A DNA stretch of 64,000 nt from SZUA-547 sp963669265 (GCA_963669265.1 OY769916.1:3844001-3908000), one strand, 5' to 3'; counted from the stretch's first letter, positions 17,732-25,762 are shown. Notes: a model not told the origin generated them from the letters alone. Made by a program: numbers and translations.

Positions 17732-17787
17732 ATCACTGACGGGCGTGTAGGTGACATATTAGATCAATTTGAACAAAGGAGATTTCA

Positions 17788-17994
17788 GTGGCCAGCTATT
17801 ACGTAAATGACAATGCCCAAGCGAACGGTGATCACGAGGTTCATCGGTCCGGGTGCGTTTGGCTTCCTGATCTGGAGAACCGGACCTATTTAGGAGAATA
17901 CCAGACGTGCGCTCCCGCCGTTGTCGAGGCGCGGAAATACTACAAACAGGTCAATGGATGCTATTACTGCTCGAGGCCGTGCCACACGCAGTAG
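17788..17994 (+). CDS. 68-residue Cys-rich protein
   Basis: The product has four Cys residues: one in HRSGCVWLP, one in YQTCAPAV, and the closely spaced pair and terminal Cys in GCYYCSRPCHTQ. The pattern suggests a small zinc- or metal-binding fold. Similar short proteins occur in distantly related bacteria, but I know no function. The start is a GTG with AAAGGAG 7 bp upstream. Base composition of the gene and its upstream spacer is clearly more AT-rich than surrounding genes, a sign of recent acquisition. It is flanked by unrelated convergent genes and has its own promoter. Confidence 0.85.
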   Translation: MASYYVNDNAQANGDHEVHRSGCVWLPDLENRTYLGEYQTCAPAVVEARKYYKQVNGCYYCSRPCHTQ

Positions 17995-18008
17995 GGCAAG
18001 CGCCAATG

Positions 18009-18036
18009 AAAAACGCCCGGGCGATCAACCCGGGCG
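18009..18036 (-). terminator. intrinsic terminator of the gap-pgk-fba block
   Basis: A perfect 8-bp stem CGCCCGGG / CCCGGGCG (18014-18021 and 18029-18036) with a 7-nt loop is followed on the minus strand by TTTTTC. It lies 36 bp past the fba stop. On the plus strand it may also help end the Cys-rich gene. Confidence 0.8.
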
Positions 18037-18072
18037 CTTGAATTGTCTGCGAGAGGGCAGGGGCTTAACGCC

Positions 18073-19002
18073 TCACTCCTTGCCCTTATAGATATCCACC
18101 AGCTTGCCCAGCATCGCCAGCGCGTCGCCGCGCTCACGCTGGAAGCTGTTGCGGCCGATGATCGACCCGTTGCCGCCGCCGTCGCGGATCGCGCGCGCAT
18201 CGTCATAGACCGCGTCCGCGCCCTTGGCCGACCCGCCTGAGAACACCACGATGCGCTTGCCGTTAAAGGCGGAACGCACGACCTCTTTCACCCGAGCGGC
18301 CTGGGTGGAGATGTCGATCTCGCCCTTGTCGAACGCCTTTTGCGCTTCGGCCTGCATGATGTGATCGGTGGAGAGCTTCACCTTGATGATATGCGCCCCC
18401 AGAAGCGCAGCCATCTGCGCCGCGTAGGCGCCGACATCGATCGCCGTCTCGCCCTCTTTGGTGATGCCCTCGCCGCGGGAATAGGACCAGACGACCGAGG
18501 CGAGGCCCTTGGCCGCCGCCTCTTCGCGCATCGCGGAGATCTCCTCCATCATGTCCATGGCGGTGGAGGAGCCGGGATAGATGGTGAAACCGATCGCCGA
18601 ACAGCCCAGCCGCAGCGCATCGTCGACGCTGGCGGTGATCGCCTGATCCTTGGCGAAATCCGACGGCGCCAGAGAGTTGGCCGAGTTGACCTTCAGGATG
18701 GTCGGGATCTGGCCTGCGAACTCGTCGGCGCCCACTTCCAGCATGCCCAAGGGCGCGGCGTAGCCCGACAGGCCCGCGTCGATCGCAAGTTTCCAGTGAT
18801 AGGTCGGATCATAGGCGTCCGGGTTGACCGAAAAGCTGCGCGCCGGGCCATGCTCGAAGCCCTGGTCGACCGGAAGGAAGATCAGCTTGCCCGTGCCGGC
18901 CAGCTTGCCCTGCATCAGGAAGCGGCGAAGATTCGCCTTTACGCCCGGATTGTCCGAACCGTAATTGGCGAGAATATTCTGAACGACGCGGGTGGCTTTC
19001 AT
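18073..19002 (-). CDS. fbaB: class I fructose-bisphosphate aldolase (FbaB/DeoC type)
   Basis: The 309-residue enzyme cleaves fructose 1,6-bisphosphate to triose phosphates, or forms it in gluconeogenesis and the Calvin cycle. The DeoC/FbaB-type barrel shows LPVDQGFEHGPARSF near residue 40, GFTIYPGSSTAMDM, and the Schiff-base region AHIIKVKLSTDHI, and ends with FSGGSAKGADAVYDD. This makes it unrelated to the zinc-dependent class II enzyme. The start at 19002 (MKATRVVQNILANYG) is the family start. It is the third or fourth gene of a minus-strand operon with gap and pgk, separated from pgk by 84 bp and closed by an intrinsic terminator. Confidence 0.95.
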   Translation of the reverse strand: MKATRVVQNILANYGSDNPGVKANLRRFLMQGKLAGTGKLIFLPVDQGFEHGPARSFSVNPDAYDPTYHWKLAIDAGLSGYAAPLGMLEVGADEFAGQIPTILKVNSANSLAPSDFAKDQAITASVDDALRLGCSAIGFTIYPGSSTAMDMMEEISAMREEAAAKGLASVVWSYSRGEGITKEGETAIDVGAYAAQMAALLGAHIIKVKLSTDHIMQAEAQKAFDKGEIDISTQAARVKEVVRSAFNGKRIVVFSGGSAKGADAVYDDARAIRDGGGNGSIIGRNSFQRERGDALAMLGKLVDIYKGKE

Positions 19003-19086
19003 CAGTGTCCTCCGGGATGGATAAAATTCCAGAGACGGATTACCGGCTGCAGCCGCCCGTCGCAAGCGGTCGTTCCATCGCAGGGA

Positions 19087-20283
19087 TCAGCCGGCGGCCT
19101 CCAGCGCGGCGACGCCGGGCAGGGTCTTGCCCTCCAGCCACTCTAGGAACGCGCCGCCCGCGGTCGAGACATAGGAAAAATCCGCGCCTGCGCCAGCCGC
19201 ATTCAGCGCCGCGACCGTGTCGCCGCCGCCCGCCACAGAGAGGAGGGCGCCCGCCTTGGTCAGCTCCGCCGCCTTGCGCGCCGCCGCGACCGTGCCCGCA
19301 TCGAAGGGCGCGATCTCGAACGCGCCGAGCGGGCCGTTCCAGACGATCGTCTTCGCGCCTTCGAACCGTTTGGCGATATCCGCGACCGTCGCCGGCCCGG
19401 CGTCCAGAATCATCGCGTCTTCCGGGCAGGCGTCGGCGGGCAAGGTTTCGCTCTCGGCGCCGGCCTTGAATTCCCGCGCCACGACCACATCCGTCGGCAG
19501 CACGATCTCACACCCCGCCGCCGCCGCGTCGTCGACGATCTGGCGGGCGGTGTCGGCGAGGTCATGCTCGCAGAGCGATTTGCCCACGTTGATCCCATTC
19601 GCGGCGAGGAACGTGTTGGCCATGCCGCCGCCGATGACGATCTGATCGACCCTTTTCGACAGGTTGCCGAGCAGCGCCAGTTTGGTGGAGACTTTCGCGC
19701 CGCCAACCACTGCGATGACGGGCTTTTCCGGGTTCGAAAGCGCTTTGGAGAGCGCCTCCAGCTCTTTCTGCATCAGGCGCCCGGCGCAGGAGGGCAGCAG
19801 TTTCGCAAGCGCCGTGGTCGTGGCATGTGCGCGATGGGCCGCCGAAAACGCGTCATTGCAGAAAATATCGCCGAGTTTCGCGATCTCTGCGGCGAGCGCC
19901 GGATCGTTCTGCTCCTCGCCTGCGTGAAACCGCGTGTTCTCGCACAGCATCACATGGCCGGACGCGAGGTTCGCGGCGGCGTTCTCGGCCAGCTCTCCTC
20001 GGCAGTCGTCCACGAACAGGACCGGCGTGTCGAGAATCTCTGTCAGGCGATCCTGCACCACACGCAACGTCATCTCAGGGACGACCTTGCCTTTGGGGCG
20101 CCCGAAATGCGCCAGCAGGATCGGCTTGCCGCCCTTGGCCAGAATGTCCCGCACTGTGGGGGCGATGGCGCGCAGTCGCGTGTCGTCGGACACTTTGCCG
20201 TCCTGCACCGGCGCGTTCAGGTCCACGCGCGTAAGCACCCGCTTTCCGGCAAGGTCGAGATCATCGAGAGTCTTGTATGTCAT
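19087..20283 (-). CDS. pgk: phosphoglycerate kinase
   Basis: Pgk transfers phosphate between 1,3-bisphosphoglycerate and ADP. The 398-residue protein has the substrate motif RVDLNAPVQDGKV, HFGRPKG, the hinge region with VVGGAKVSTKLALL and the nucleotide loop GGGDTVAALN near the C-terminus. The start at 20283 matches the family (MTYKTLDDLDLAGKRVL). The preceding gene on the same strand, a small secreted protein, ends only 4 bp before it, so the two should be co-transcribed and perhaps coupled. Confidence 0.97.
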   Translation of the reverse strand: MTYKTLDDLDLAGKRVLTRVDLNAPVQDGKVSDDTRLRAIAPTVRDILAKGGKPILLAHFGRPKGKVVPEMTLRVVQDRLTEILDTPVLFVDDCRGELAENAAANLASGHVMLCENTRFHAGEEQNDPALAAEIAKLGDIFCNDAFSAAHRAHATTTALAKLLPSCAGRLMQKELEALSKALSNPEKPVIAVVGGAKVSTKLALLGNLSKRVDQIVIGGGMANTFLAANGINVGKSLCEHDLADTARQIVDDAAAAGCEIVLPTDVVVAREFKAGAESETLPADACPEDAMILDAGPATVADIAKRFEGAKTIVWNGPLGAFEIAPFDAGTVAAARKAAELTKAGALLSVAGGGDTVAALNAAGAGADFSYVSTAGGAFLEWLEGKTLPGVAALEAAG

Positions 20284-20287
20284 AGCG

Positions 20288-20617
20288 CTAATTTCGCGAG
20301 CCTTGGTTGAACTGGTTGTAGATCTGGATCGACTCTTCCGACTCTCTCTCGGCGCTTTCCAGTTCCGCCGAAAGGCAGCGCATATAGCGGGAGAGATTGT
20401 CAAAATAGCGAGAAAACTCCAGCAGGATGCTGTTTCTCTCCCCCCGGCTCATCTGGTGGCCCTGGATCGGCAAGAGCGGGCGCTGCGGCCGGACGCAAGG
20501 ATTGAACTGCGCCTCGGCGGGCAGGGAGGAAAGAAGCGCCGGGACGGCGAGCGCCCCGGCTGTCGCCAGCGACAGAACGGCGGTTCTCAGCAATGATCTC
20601 CGCCGTTCCGTGGCCAT
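20288..20617 (-). CDS. secreted helical protein between gap and pgk
   Basis: This 109-residue protein has an N-terminal export signal (ATERRRSLLRTAVLSLATAG, then a hydrophobic core ending near PAEAQF at about residue 37). The mature part has two Cys (NPCVRP and MRCLSAEL), which could form a disulfide, and a helical Glu/Ser-rich tail (LESAERESEESIQIYNQF). No family is recognised. It starts 24 bp after gap and ends 4 bp before pgk, so it is embedded in a glycolytic operon although it is predicted to be periplasmic. Confidence 0.8.
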   Translation of the reverse strand: MATERRRSLLRTAVLSLATAGALAVPALLSSLPAEAQFNPCVRPQRPLLPIQGHQMSRGERNSILLEFSRYFDNLSRYMRCLSAELESAERESEESIQIYNQFNQGSRN

Positions 20618-20640
20618 GCTGTCGGTTCCTGTAGTGGGCG

Positions 20641-21642
20641 TTAGATGGTCGCCGCCTGCGCGACGGCGGTGTCGCTCATCCGGTTCGAGAAGCCCCACTC
20701 GTTATCATACCAGGTGAGGATCCGGCAGAGCGTGCCCTCCATCACCTTGGTCTGGTCCATATGGAACACCGAGGAATGCGGATCGTGGTTGAAATCGGTG
20801 GAGACCAGCTTTTCATCGGTGAAGCCCAGCACGCCTTTCAACTCGCCCTGAGCCGCCGCGCGGATAGCATCATTGATCTCTTCGACCGACGTGTCGCGTT
20901 TGGAAATGAATTTGAAGTCGACCACCGAAACGTTCGGCGTCGGCACCCTGATCGAGACGCCGTCCAGCTTGCCGTTCAACTCTGGCAGCACCAGCCCCAC
21001 GGCCTTGGCCGCTCCCGTCGAGGTTGGGATCATCGACATCGCGGCCGCGCGGGCGCGATAGAGATCCTTGTGCATCGTATCGAGCGTCGGCTGATCGCCG
21101 GTGTAGCTGTGGATCGTGGTCATGAAGCCCTTTTCGATGCCGATGGTCTTGTTCAGGACATAGGCGACCGGCGACAGGCAGTTGGTTGTGCAGGACGCGT
21201 TTGAGACGACCGTGTCGTCGCTCGTCAGTTCGCCATGATTGACGCCGTAGACGATGGTCTTGTCCGCGCCGCCCGCAGGGGCGGAGACGAGAACGCGCTT
21301 CGAGCCGTTCTCAAGATGCGCCGCGGCTTTCTCGCGGGACGTAAAGAGTCCGGTGCACTCCATCGCCACATCGACATCGCTCCAGGGAAGCTCCTTTGGG
21401 TCGCGGATCGCAGTGACGCGGATCGGGCCGCGCCCGACATCGATCGTATCGCCATCGACCGTCACGACGCCCGGAAACTTCCCGTGCACCGTGTCGTAGC
21501 GGATCAGGTGGGCGTTGGTCTCGACCGGGCCCAGATCGTTGATCGCGACGACTTCGATATCGGTGCGGCCGGATTCGATGATCGCCCGCAGGACGTTGCG
21601 TCCGATTCGCCCAAAGCCGTTGATCCCTACGCGTACAGCCAT
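20641..21642 (-). CDS. gap: glyceraldehyde-3-phosphate dehydrogenase, type I (copy 1)
   Basis: The 333-residue enzyme oxidises glyceraldehyde 3-phosphate. It has the dinucleotide fold GINGFGRIGRNVLR, the active-site SNASCTTNCLSP with Cys151, and His178 in TTIHSYTGDQ. The cofactor loop reads INDLGP: the Asp of this loop binds the adenine ribose of NAD in NAD-specific enzymes, so this copy is predicted to prefer NAD and serve glycolysis. It heads an operon with a secreted protein, pgk and fbaB. A TATACA -10-like element lies on the minus strand near 21721-21726, and a 7-bp inverted repeat is in the leader. Confidence 0.97.
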   Translation of the reverse strand: MAVRVGINGFGRIGRNVLRAIIESGRTDIEVVAINDLGPVETNAHLIRYDTVHGKFPGVVTVDGDTIDVGRGPIRVTAIRDPKELPWSDVDVAMECTGLFTSREKAAAHLENGSKRVLVSAPAGGADKTIVYGVNHGELTSDDTVVSNASCTTNCLSPVAYVLNKTIGIEKGFMTTIHSYTGDQPTLDTMHKDLYRARAAAMSMIPTSTGAAKAVGLVLPELNGKLDGVSIRVPTPNVSVVDFKFISKRDTSVEEINDAIRAAAQGELKGVLGFTDEKLVSTDFNHDPHSSVFHMDQTKVMEGTLCRILTWYDNEWGFSNRMSDTAVAQAATI

Positions 21643-21787
21643 TCCAATTCTCCCAGCTCCATATGCAAAAATGCGGATCGCTCCAGCCTGAATGGGCCGA
21701 AGCGATCACGCTTCAAGACGTGTATAGCCGGGAATTTTGCGCCTGTCCCCCGCCCCGAAGAACGGTTATTTGCGAGGGACGGCGGGT

Positions 21788-22828
21788 TTATGCGGCGAGC
21801 GCGGAGGCGGATGCGCCCTTGGCCATGCGCGCGCCCATCGTAGCGGCGACGTCGGCCATGCGGTGCGCGAAGCCCCATTCATTGTCGTACCAAGCCAGGA
21901 TGCGGCAGAACCGGTCGTTCATCACGCGGGTCTGATCGGTGTGAAACACCGCCGAGTGCGAGTCGTGATTGAAGTCGACGGAGACGAGCTTTTCGTCCGT
22001 GAAGTCCAGTACGCCCTTCAGCGCGCCGCCGGCGGCGGAGCGGATCAGCGCGTTGATCTCTTCCGGCGAGGTCACGCGCTCGGCGGTGAATTTCAGATCG
22101 ACGGCTGAGACGTTCTGGGTTGGCACCCGCATGGCGACGCCGTCCAGCTTGCCGTCAAGCTCTGGCAGCGCAAGTCCGACAGCCGCGGCCGCGCCGGTGT
22201 TTGTCGGCACCATCGACGTGGCGGCAGAGCGTCCGCGATAAAGGTCGGAATGGGTCGCATCAAGCGTCGGCTGGTCGCCGGTGAAGGCGTGGATCGTGGT
22301 CATGAAGCCCTGCTCGATTCCGATCGCCTCATGCAGGACCTTGGCGACGGGGGCGAGGCAGTTTGTGGTGCAGGAGGCGGCGGAGACGATCTCCTCCGCG
22401 CCCGTCAGCGTCGCGTCGTTCACGCCGTAGACGATGGTGGCGTCCGCGCCTTTCGCGGGGGCGGAGACCAGAACCCGCTTGGCGCCCGCTTCAAGATGCA
22501 GCGCCGCGTCCGCGCGAGCCGTGAATTTGCCGGTGCACTCCATGACGACATCGACGTCGAGATCAGCCCAGCGGCACTCACGCGGATCGGTGAAACGGGT
22601 GTAGGCGATGGGTCCGAAGCCCAGATCGACGCTGTCTTCGCCAATCGAAACCTCGCCGCGATAGCGACCATGCGCCGAGTCGAACCGGAACAGATGCATG
22701 GCGGTCTCAATCGGCGCGCGATTGTTGATCGCCACCACTTCGACATCCGTCCGGTCCGATTCCGCAATCGCCCTAAGCGCAAGCCGCCCAATGCGGCCAA
22801 AGCCGCTGATCGCCACCCGTACTGTCAT
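21788..22828 (-). CDS. glyceraldehyde-3-phosphate dehydrogenase, type I (copy 2, NADP-type loop)
   Basis: The 346-residue paralogue keeps the fold (ISGFGRIGRLALR), catalytic Cys153 in SAASCTTNCLAP and His180 in TTIHAFTGDQ. The cofactor loop, however, is INNRAP: the NAD-selecting Asp is Asn and the next residue is Arg. Such changes remove repulsion of the NADP 2'-phosphate and add a positive charge, so this copy may use NADP(H) and act in the gluconeogenic or anabolic direction, as GapB does. The start at 22828 has a strong GGGAGG site; an in-frame start 27 bp upstream is less likely. It lies 145 bp upstream of copy 1 on the same strand. Confidence 0.95.
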   Translation of the reverse strand: MTVRVAISGFGRIGRLALRAIAESDRTDVEVVAINNRAPIETAMHLFRFDSAHGRYRGEVSIGEDSVDLGFGPIAYTRFTDPRECRWADLDVDVVMECTGKFTARADAALHLEAGAKRVLVSAPAKGADATIVYGVNDATLTGAEEIVSAASCTTNCLAPVAKVLHEAIGIEQGFMTTIHAFTGDQPTLDATHSDLYRGRSAATSMVPTNTGAAAAVGLALPELDGKLDGVAMRVPTQNVSAVDLKFTAERVTSPEEINALIRSAAGGALKGVLDFTDEKLVSVDFNHDSHSAVFHTDQTRVMNDRFCRILAWYDNEWGFAHRMADVAATMGARMAKGASASALAA

Positions 22829-23103
22829 CTTTCGCCTCCCAAGTCGCGCCGTCAAGTCGCGGCGCTTTCGCCTCGTATTCTTGCTGCCCTATCCCATCGG
22901 GTAGTTAGGGCTTACTACCCGAATGGGGAGGGGGGAGCAACCGTCACTTATTGCGCTGCAGCAGAAATGTCGCACTCGGTTTGTTGAAGCGATTTCAAAC
23001 TACTCGACGCGCAGCTTTAGCGCGCTGATTCGGAGGGCTGTTGCGTCGCGCCAGCCGGAATGCGGCGCCAATTTTCAATCATTGCTGGATATCGAGGGGC
23101 GCC
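22829..23103. other. intergenic region with two inverted repeats upstream of gap copy 2
   Basis: No gene is seen. A hairpin GCGCCG / CGGCGC lies at 22846-22865 and a longer one at 22893-22927 (see separate entry), both in the expected leader or promoter zone of the minus-strand gap copy 2. The rest, toward the hemoglobin operon, shows no clear signal. Confidence 0.6.
22893..22927. repeat. 13-bp inverted repeat with one-base bulge
   Basis: CCCATCGGGTAGT at 22893-22905 and ACTACCCGAATGGG at 22914-22927 are complementary apart from one extra A, around an 8-nt centre. It lies 65 bp upstream of the gap copy 2 start and could be an operator or a leader hairpin. Confidence 0.6.
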
Positions 23104-23132
23104 TTGACATCCGTGCTTTCAATTAATATTCA
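23104..23132 (+). promoter_or_regulatory. candidate promoter of the hemoglobin-NsrR operon
   Basis: A perfect -35 TTGACA at 23104-23109 is followed after 17 bp by TATTCA at 23127-23132. The -10 is weak but overlaps the inverted repeat at 23128-23144, so a bound repressor would block it. Confidence 0.5.
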
Positions 23133-23144
23133 TTTAATATGAAT
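23128..23144. promoter_or_regulatory. candidate operator, likely for the Rrf2-family repressor
   Basis: ATTCAT-TTAAT-ATGAAT is a perfect 6-bp inverted repeat inside a 30-bp stretch that is almost entirely A/T. AT-rich palindromes of this size are typical of Rrf2 regulators such as NsrR. Its place over the -10 region and the nsrR-like gene in the same operon suggest autoregulated repression. Confidence 0.5.
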
Positions 23145-23185
23145 TAAATAATCATGAACGCGTCGCCGTTCGACTGGAGAACACG

Positions 23186-23590
23186 ATGGTCCCTGAAAAC
23201 CTGATCAAGCAGGTCGTCGAAACCTTTTACGCCCGGATCCGCAAACACCCGGATCTTGGCCCGGTGTTTCAGAGCCAGGTTGAGGATTGGAGCGCGCATC
23301 TGCAGCGCATGATCGACTTCTGGCATTCGGTGCTGAACACGTCGGGCCGCTATAAGGGGCGGCCCGTCCCCGCGCATCGCCGGTTGCCGAACCTGAGCGC
23401 TGAACTGTTTGCGGAATGGCTGACGCTTTGGCGCGCGACAACGCGCGAGATCTCGGATCCGGGAACGGCGGATCTGATGATCGAGAAAGCGGAGCGCGTC
23501 GCCCAAAGCCTCGCCGCAACCTGTTTGGAAGAGACAGCGTCTTCAAAAGAATCGGGCGGGCGGCCGCCGGTATTCGCCCGCGTCGCCTGA
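23186..23590 (+). CDS. group III truncated hemoglobin
   Basis: This 134-residue protein has the 2/2 globin pattern of group III: VVETFYARIRKHPDLGPVF, a mid-chain LQRMIDFWHSVL and KGRPVPAHRRLP, in which a His acts as proximal heme ligand. Group III globins are associated with oxygen or nitric oxide handling, in Campylobacter with NO stress. Co-transcription with an NsrR-like repressor supports a nitrosative-stress role here. GGAG 7 bp upstream marks the ATG at 23186. Two mini membrane proteins and the regulator follow at short spacing. Confidence 0.93.
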   Translation: MVPENLIKQVVETFYARIRKHPDLGPVFQSQVEDWSAHLQRMIDFWHSVLNTSGRYKGRPVPAHRRLPNLSAELFAEWLTLWRATTREISDPGTADLMIEKAERVAQSLAATCLEETASSKESGGRPPVFARVA

Positions 23591-23618
23591 GCACCGCACG
23601 CATCAAAAGGAGAACATC

Positions 23619-23840
23619 ATGCAATATGTCGTCTATGCCGCGCTGGCCGCCACGGTCGCCTTCATGACCCTCTGGGTCGGCGCGCAAGCCACAGAACTCA
23701 GAAAGGGGCAGGGGGTGTTTGAAATCACGACCAAAGATCCGGTCGCTCGCACTGTGCTGCGCGCCGTGCAGGCGGCGTTCGTAATCGGCTATGGCGCGTT
23801 TTTCCTGCTGGGCGTCGGCGCCCTCATCCATCAGATTTGA
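23619..23840 (+). CDS. 73-residue two-helix membrane protein
   Basis: The protein has hydrophobic helices at about residues 4-21 and 47-68 with a polar loop (LRKGQGVFEITTKDP) between them. An AAAAGGAG site precedes the ATG. It lies between the truncated hemoglobin and the NsrR-like gene. I do not recognise the family. A membrane partner of the hemoglobin, for instance near the respiratory chain, is possible but speculative. Confidence 0.75.
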   Translation: MQYVVYAALAATVAFMTLWVGAQATELRKGQGVFEITTKDPVARTVLRAVQAAFVIGYGAFFLLGVGALIHQI

Positions 23841-23880
23841 ACCCGGTCCACGATGACCCGAACACAAGGAAGGTTATGCC

Positions 23881-23982
23881 ATGACCCATGAACGCCTGAC
23901 GAAAATCATCCTGATCTCGGTCGTATGGCTCGCCGCGCCCGCGCCGCTCTGGATCTGGGGCGCGATCGAATTGGTCCGGTGA
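23881..23982 (+). CDS. 33-residue single-helix membrane protein
   Basis: A short frame encodes MTHERLTKIILISVVWLAAP and continues to ELVR. One hydrophobic helix fills most of it. AAGGAAGG lies 12 bp upstream, and the stop is 4 bp before the nsrR-like start, so it sits tightly in the operon. Size and position argue for a real mini-protein; no family is known to me. Confidence 0.6.
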   Translation: MTHERLTKIILISVVWLAAPAPLWIWGAIELVR

Positions 23983-23986
23983 CGGC

Positions 23987-24424
23987 ATGCGCGTCACCAC
24001 CCACAGCGACTATGCGCTCCGCGTCCTGATATTCGCGGCGTTGCAGGACGGCAAGCCGTGCAGAATCGAGGATATCGCCGCGCGGTATCGCATATCGAAA
24101 AGCCATCTGACGAAAGTGGTGTGGAACCTCTCCTCCGAGGGGTTCCTGACCACGTCGCGCGGCAGGGCCGGAGGGTTGCGCCTGTCGCGGCCGCCCGAAG
24201 AGATCAATCTGGGCGCGGTGATGCGCGCGACGGAGGATAACGGTGCGATGGTGGAGTGTTTCGACGCCAAAGGTCTTTGCGCGATCACGCCCGCATGCAA
24301 GGCGCGCCGGATCTTCCGCGAGGCGCTGGAGGCGTTCCACGCGGTGTTCGACCGCTATACGCTCGCCGACCTGATGACGCGGGAACGTGATCTGAGAGAG
24401 ATTCTCGGACTGGAGCCGGCCTGA
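23987..24424 (+). CDS. nsrR: NsrR-like Rrf2-family NO-sensing repressor
   Basis: The 145-residue protein begins MRVTTHSDYALRVL and has a winged helix-turn-helix with RISKSHLTKVVWNL. Three cysteines, Cys91, Cys98 and Cys104 (ECF...LCAITPACK), match the iron-sulfur ligands of NsrR, which loses DNA binding when NO attacks the cluster. The RIFREALEAFHAVFDRYTLADL helix is also characteristic. It is the last gene of the hemoglobin operon, implying autoregulation through the AT-rich palindrome at 23128-23144. An IscR or RirA function is less likely from the Cys spacing and this helix. Confidence 0.9.
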   Translation: MRVTTHSDYALRVLIFAALQDGKPCRIEDIAARYRISKSHLTKVVWNLSSEGFLTTSRGRAGGLRLSRPPEEINLGAVMRATEDNGAMVECFDAKGLCAITPACKARRIFREALEAFHAVFDRYTLADLMTRERDLREILGLEPA

Positions 24425-24430
24425 CCGAAG

Positions 24431-25762
24431 TCAGCCGATGGTGAGGAGATCGCCGATCCTGGCGTCGCCGGATTGCGTCGCCGCGCGCCAGACGGCCTCC
24501 GCCCCAGCAGCGCCGAGTAGCGCGGCGGACTTTCGCCGCAATCCCGCAGCCAGAGCATCGTGCGGAATCGGATCGTCGAGATCATGGGTGAAGCTGAGGC
24601 TCTGCCCGTCTTTTAACCGAAGGATCCCGTTCGTCTGCGTGTCGCTCACAGATGGGTCGCCGGCGACCGAGACGCCTCTGGCGAAGGCCACGAGTTGACG
24701 GTCCTCCGCCATCGCCGTCGAGTAGGATTCGCGCGCCGCCGTATCGACGCCGCGCGCGACCATGCCCGCGAGCCAGGCGTAGCTGAACTTCACCTCCAGC
24801 CCGGAGCGCGGCGCCTTCAGATCGCAGACTTTCAGCCAGCGCGGATTGACATTGATCTCGACCGAGTCGATCTGAGCAAACTCCACGCTCTCCCTCGTCA
24901 CGACGCCGCGCAGTCCTTCGATCATCGCGTGCAGCCCGTGGCAGCAGGCGTGGAGCTTGTATTTGTTCGCGGCAAACAGGAACGTTTTCGGCGGAAGGTC
25001 AGCCAGAGCCACCTCCATCTCTGGCGCGCCGGAACAGGCGTCGATAAAGCCTTGTGGTCCCGCCAGTCCGTCATCGCAGGAGGCAAAGCCCCGTCTGGCG
25101 AGTTGCGCGGCCTCCACGCCATTCGATGCGGCGAGACCCGCATTGAACGGTTTGCCCATTGAGCCGAATTGAGAGATCAGCCCGGAGGCCCGCGTGCCAA
25201 TCAGGCTGAGCGCGTTCTGCATCTCGTTTGGGGATAGCCCATAGAGACGCCCGGCGGCGATGGCGCCGCCCACCGCGCCTGAGGTCGCAGTCTGATGAAA
25301 CCCTTTGCCGTAATGCGCGCGTCCCAGCGCGGCGCCGAACCGGCAGGCGCCCTCGGCCCCCAGGGTAAACGCCGTCAGAACATCGCCGAGGCTCCCATCA
25401 TTTTCCTCGGCCGCCGCGAGGGCGGCGGGAAAGATCGCGACGGAGAGGTGACCGACATGCCCGAAATGCGTGTCGTCATAGTCGAGCGCATGGGAGGTGG
25501 CGCCATTGACCATCGCCGCCGCCCGGGCCGGGGCGCGACCGCCGCCCGTGAGAGAGGCGACTGGCGCGCCGCCTTCCGAGACAATGAGATCTCGGGTGAT
25601 GCGGCTGACCGGCTCCTCGCGGCCCGCGCGCAGCACAGTCAGCCAGTCGAACAGCGACAATCGGGCGAGACGCTCGATATCGCTCGGGACATCCGCTGCG
25701 GAAAGGGCTGAGATGTCCAGAAGCGCGGCGGTGGTCGGTGAGGTCGTCATGGGGCTTGTCAT
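24431..25762 (-). CDS. MmgE/PrpD family protein
   Basis: The 443-residue protein belongs to the MmgE/PrpD family, which includes 2-methylcitrate dehydratase and itaconate/aconitate-acting enzymes. It shows NGATSHALDYDDTHFGHVGHLS, GKGFHQTATSGAVGGAIAAG and NKYKLHACCHGLHAMIEGL. No methylcitrate synthase or lyase is next to it, so the substrate cannot be fixed. The start could be 25762 (chosen) or 25750. It follows tkt on the same strand with a 53-bp gap and ends 6 bp from the convergent nsrR-like gene. Confidence 0.9.
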   Translation of the reverse strand: MTSPMTTSPTTAALLDISALSAADVPSDIERLARLSLFDWLTVLRAGREEPVSRITRDLIVSEGGAPVASLTGGGRAPARAAAMVNGATSHALDYDDTHFGHVGHLSVAIFPAALAAAEENDGSLGDVLTAFTLGAEGACRFGAALGRAHYGKGFHQTATSGAVGGAIAAGRLYGLSPNEMQNALSLIGTRASGLISQFGSMGKPFNAGLAASNGVEAAQLARRGFASCDDGLAGPQGFIDACSGAPEMEVALADLPPKTFLFAANKYKLHACCHGLHAMIEGLRGVVTRESVEFAQIDSVEINVNPRWLKVCDLKAPRSGLEVKFSYAWLAGMVARGVDTAARESYSTAMAEDRQLVAFARGVSVAGDPSVSDTQTNGILRLKDGQSLSFTHDLDDPIPHDALAAGLRRKSAALLGAAGAEAVWRAATQSGDARIGDLLTIG

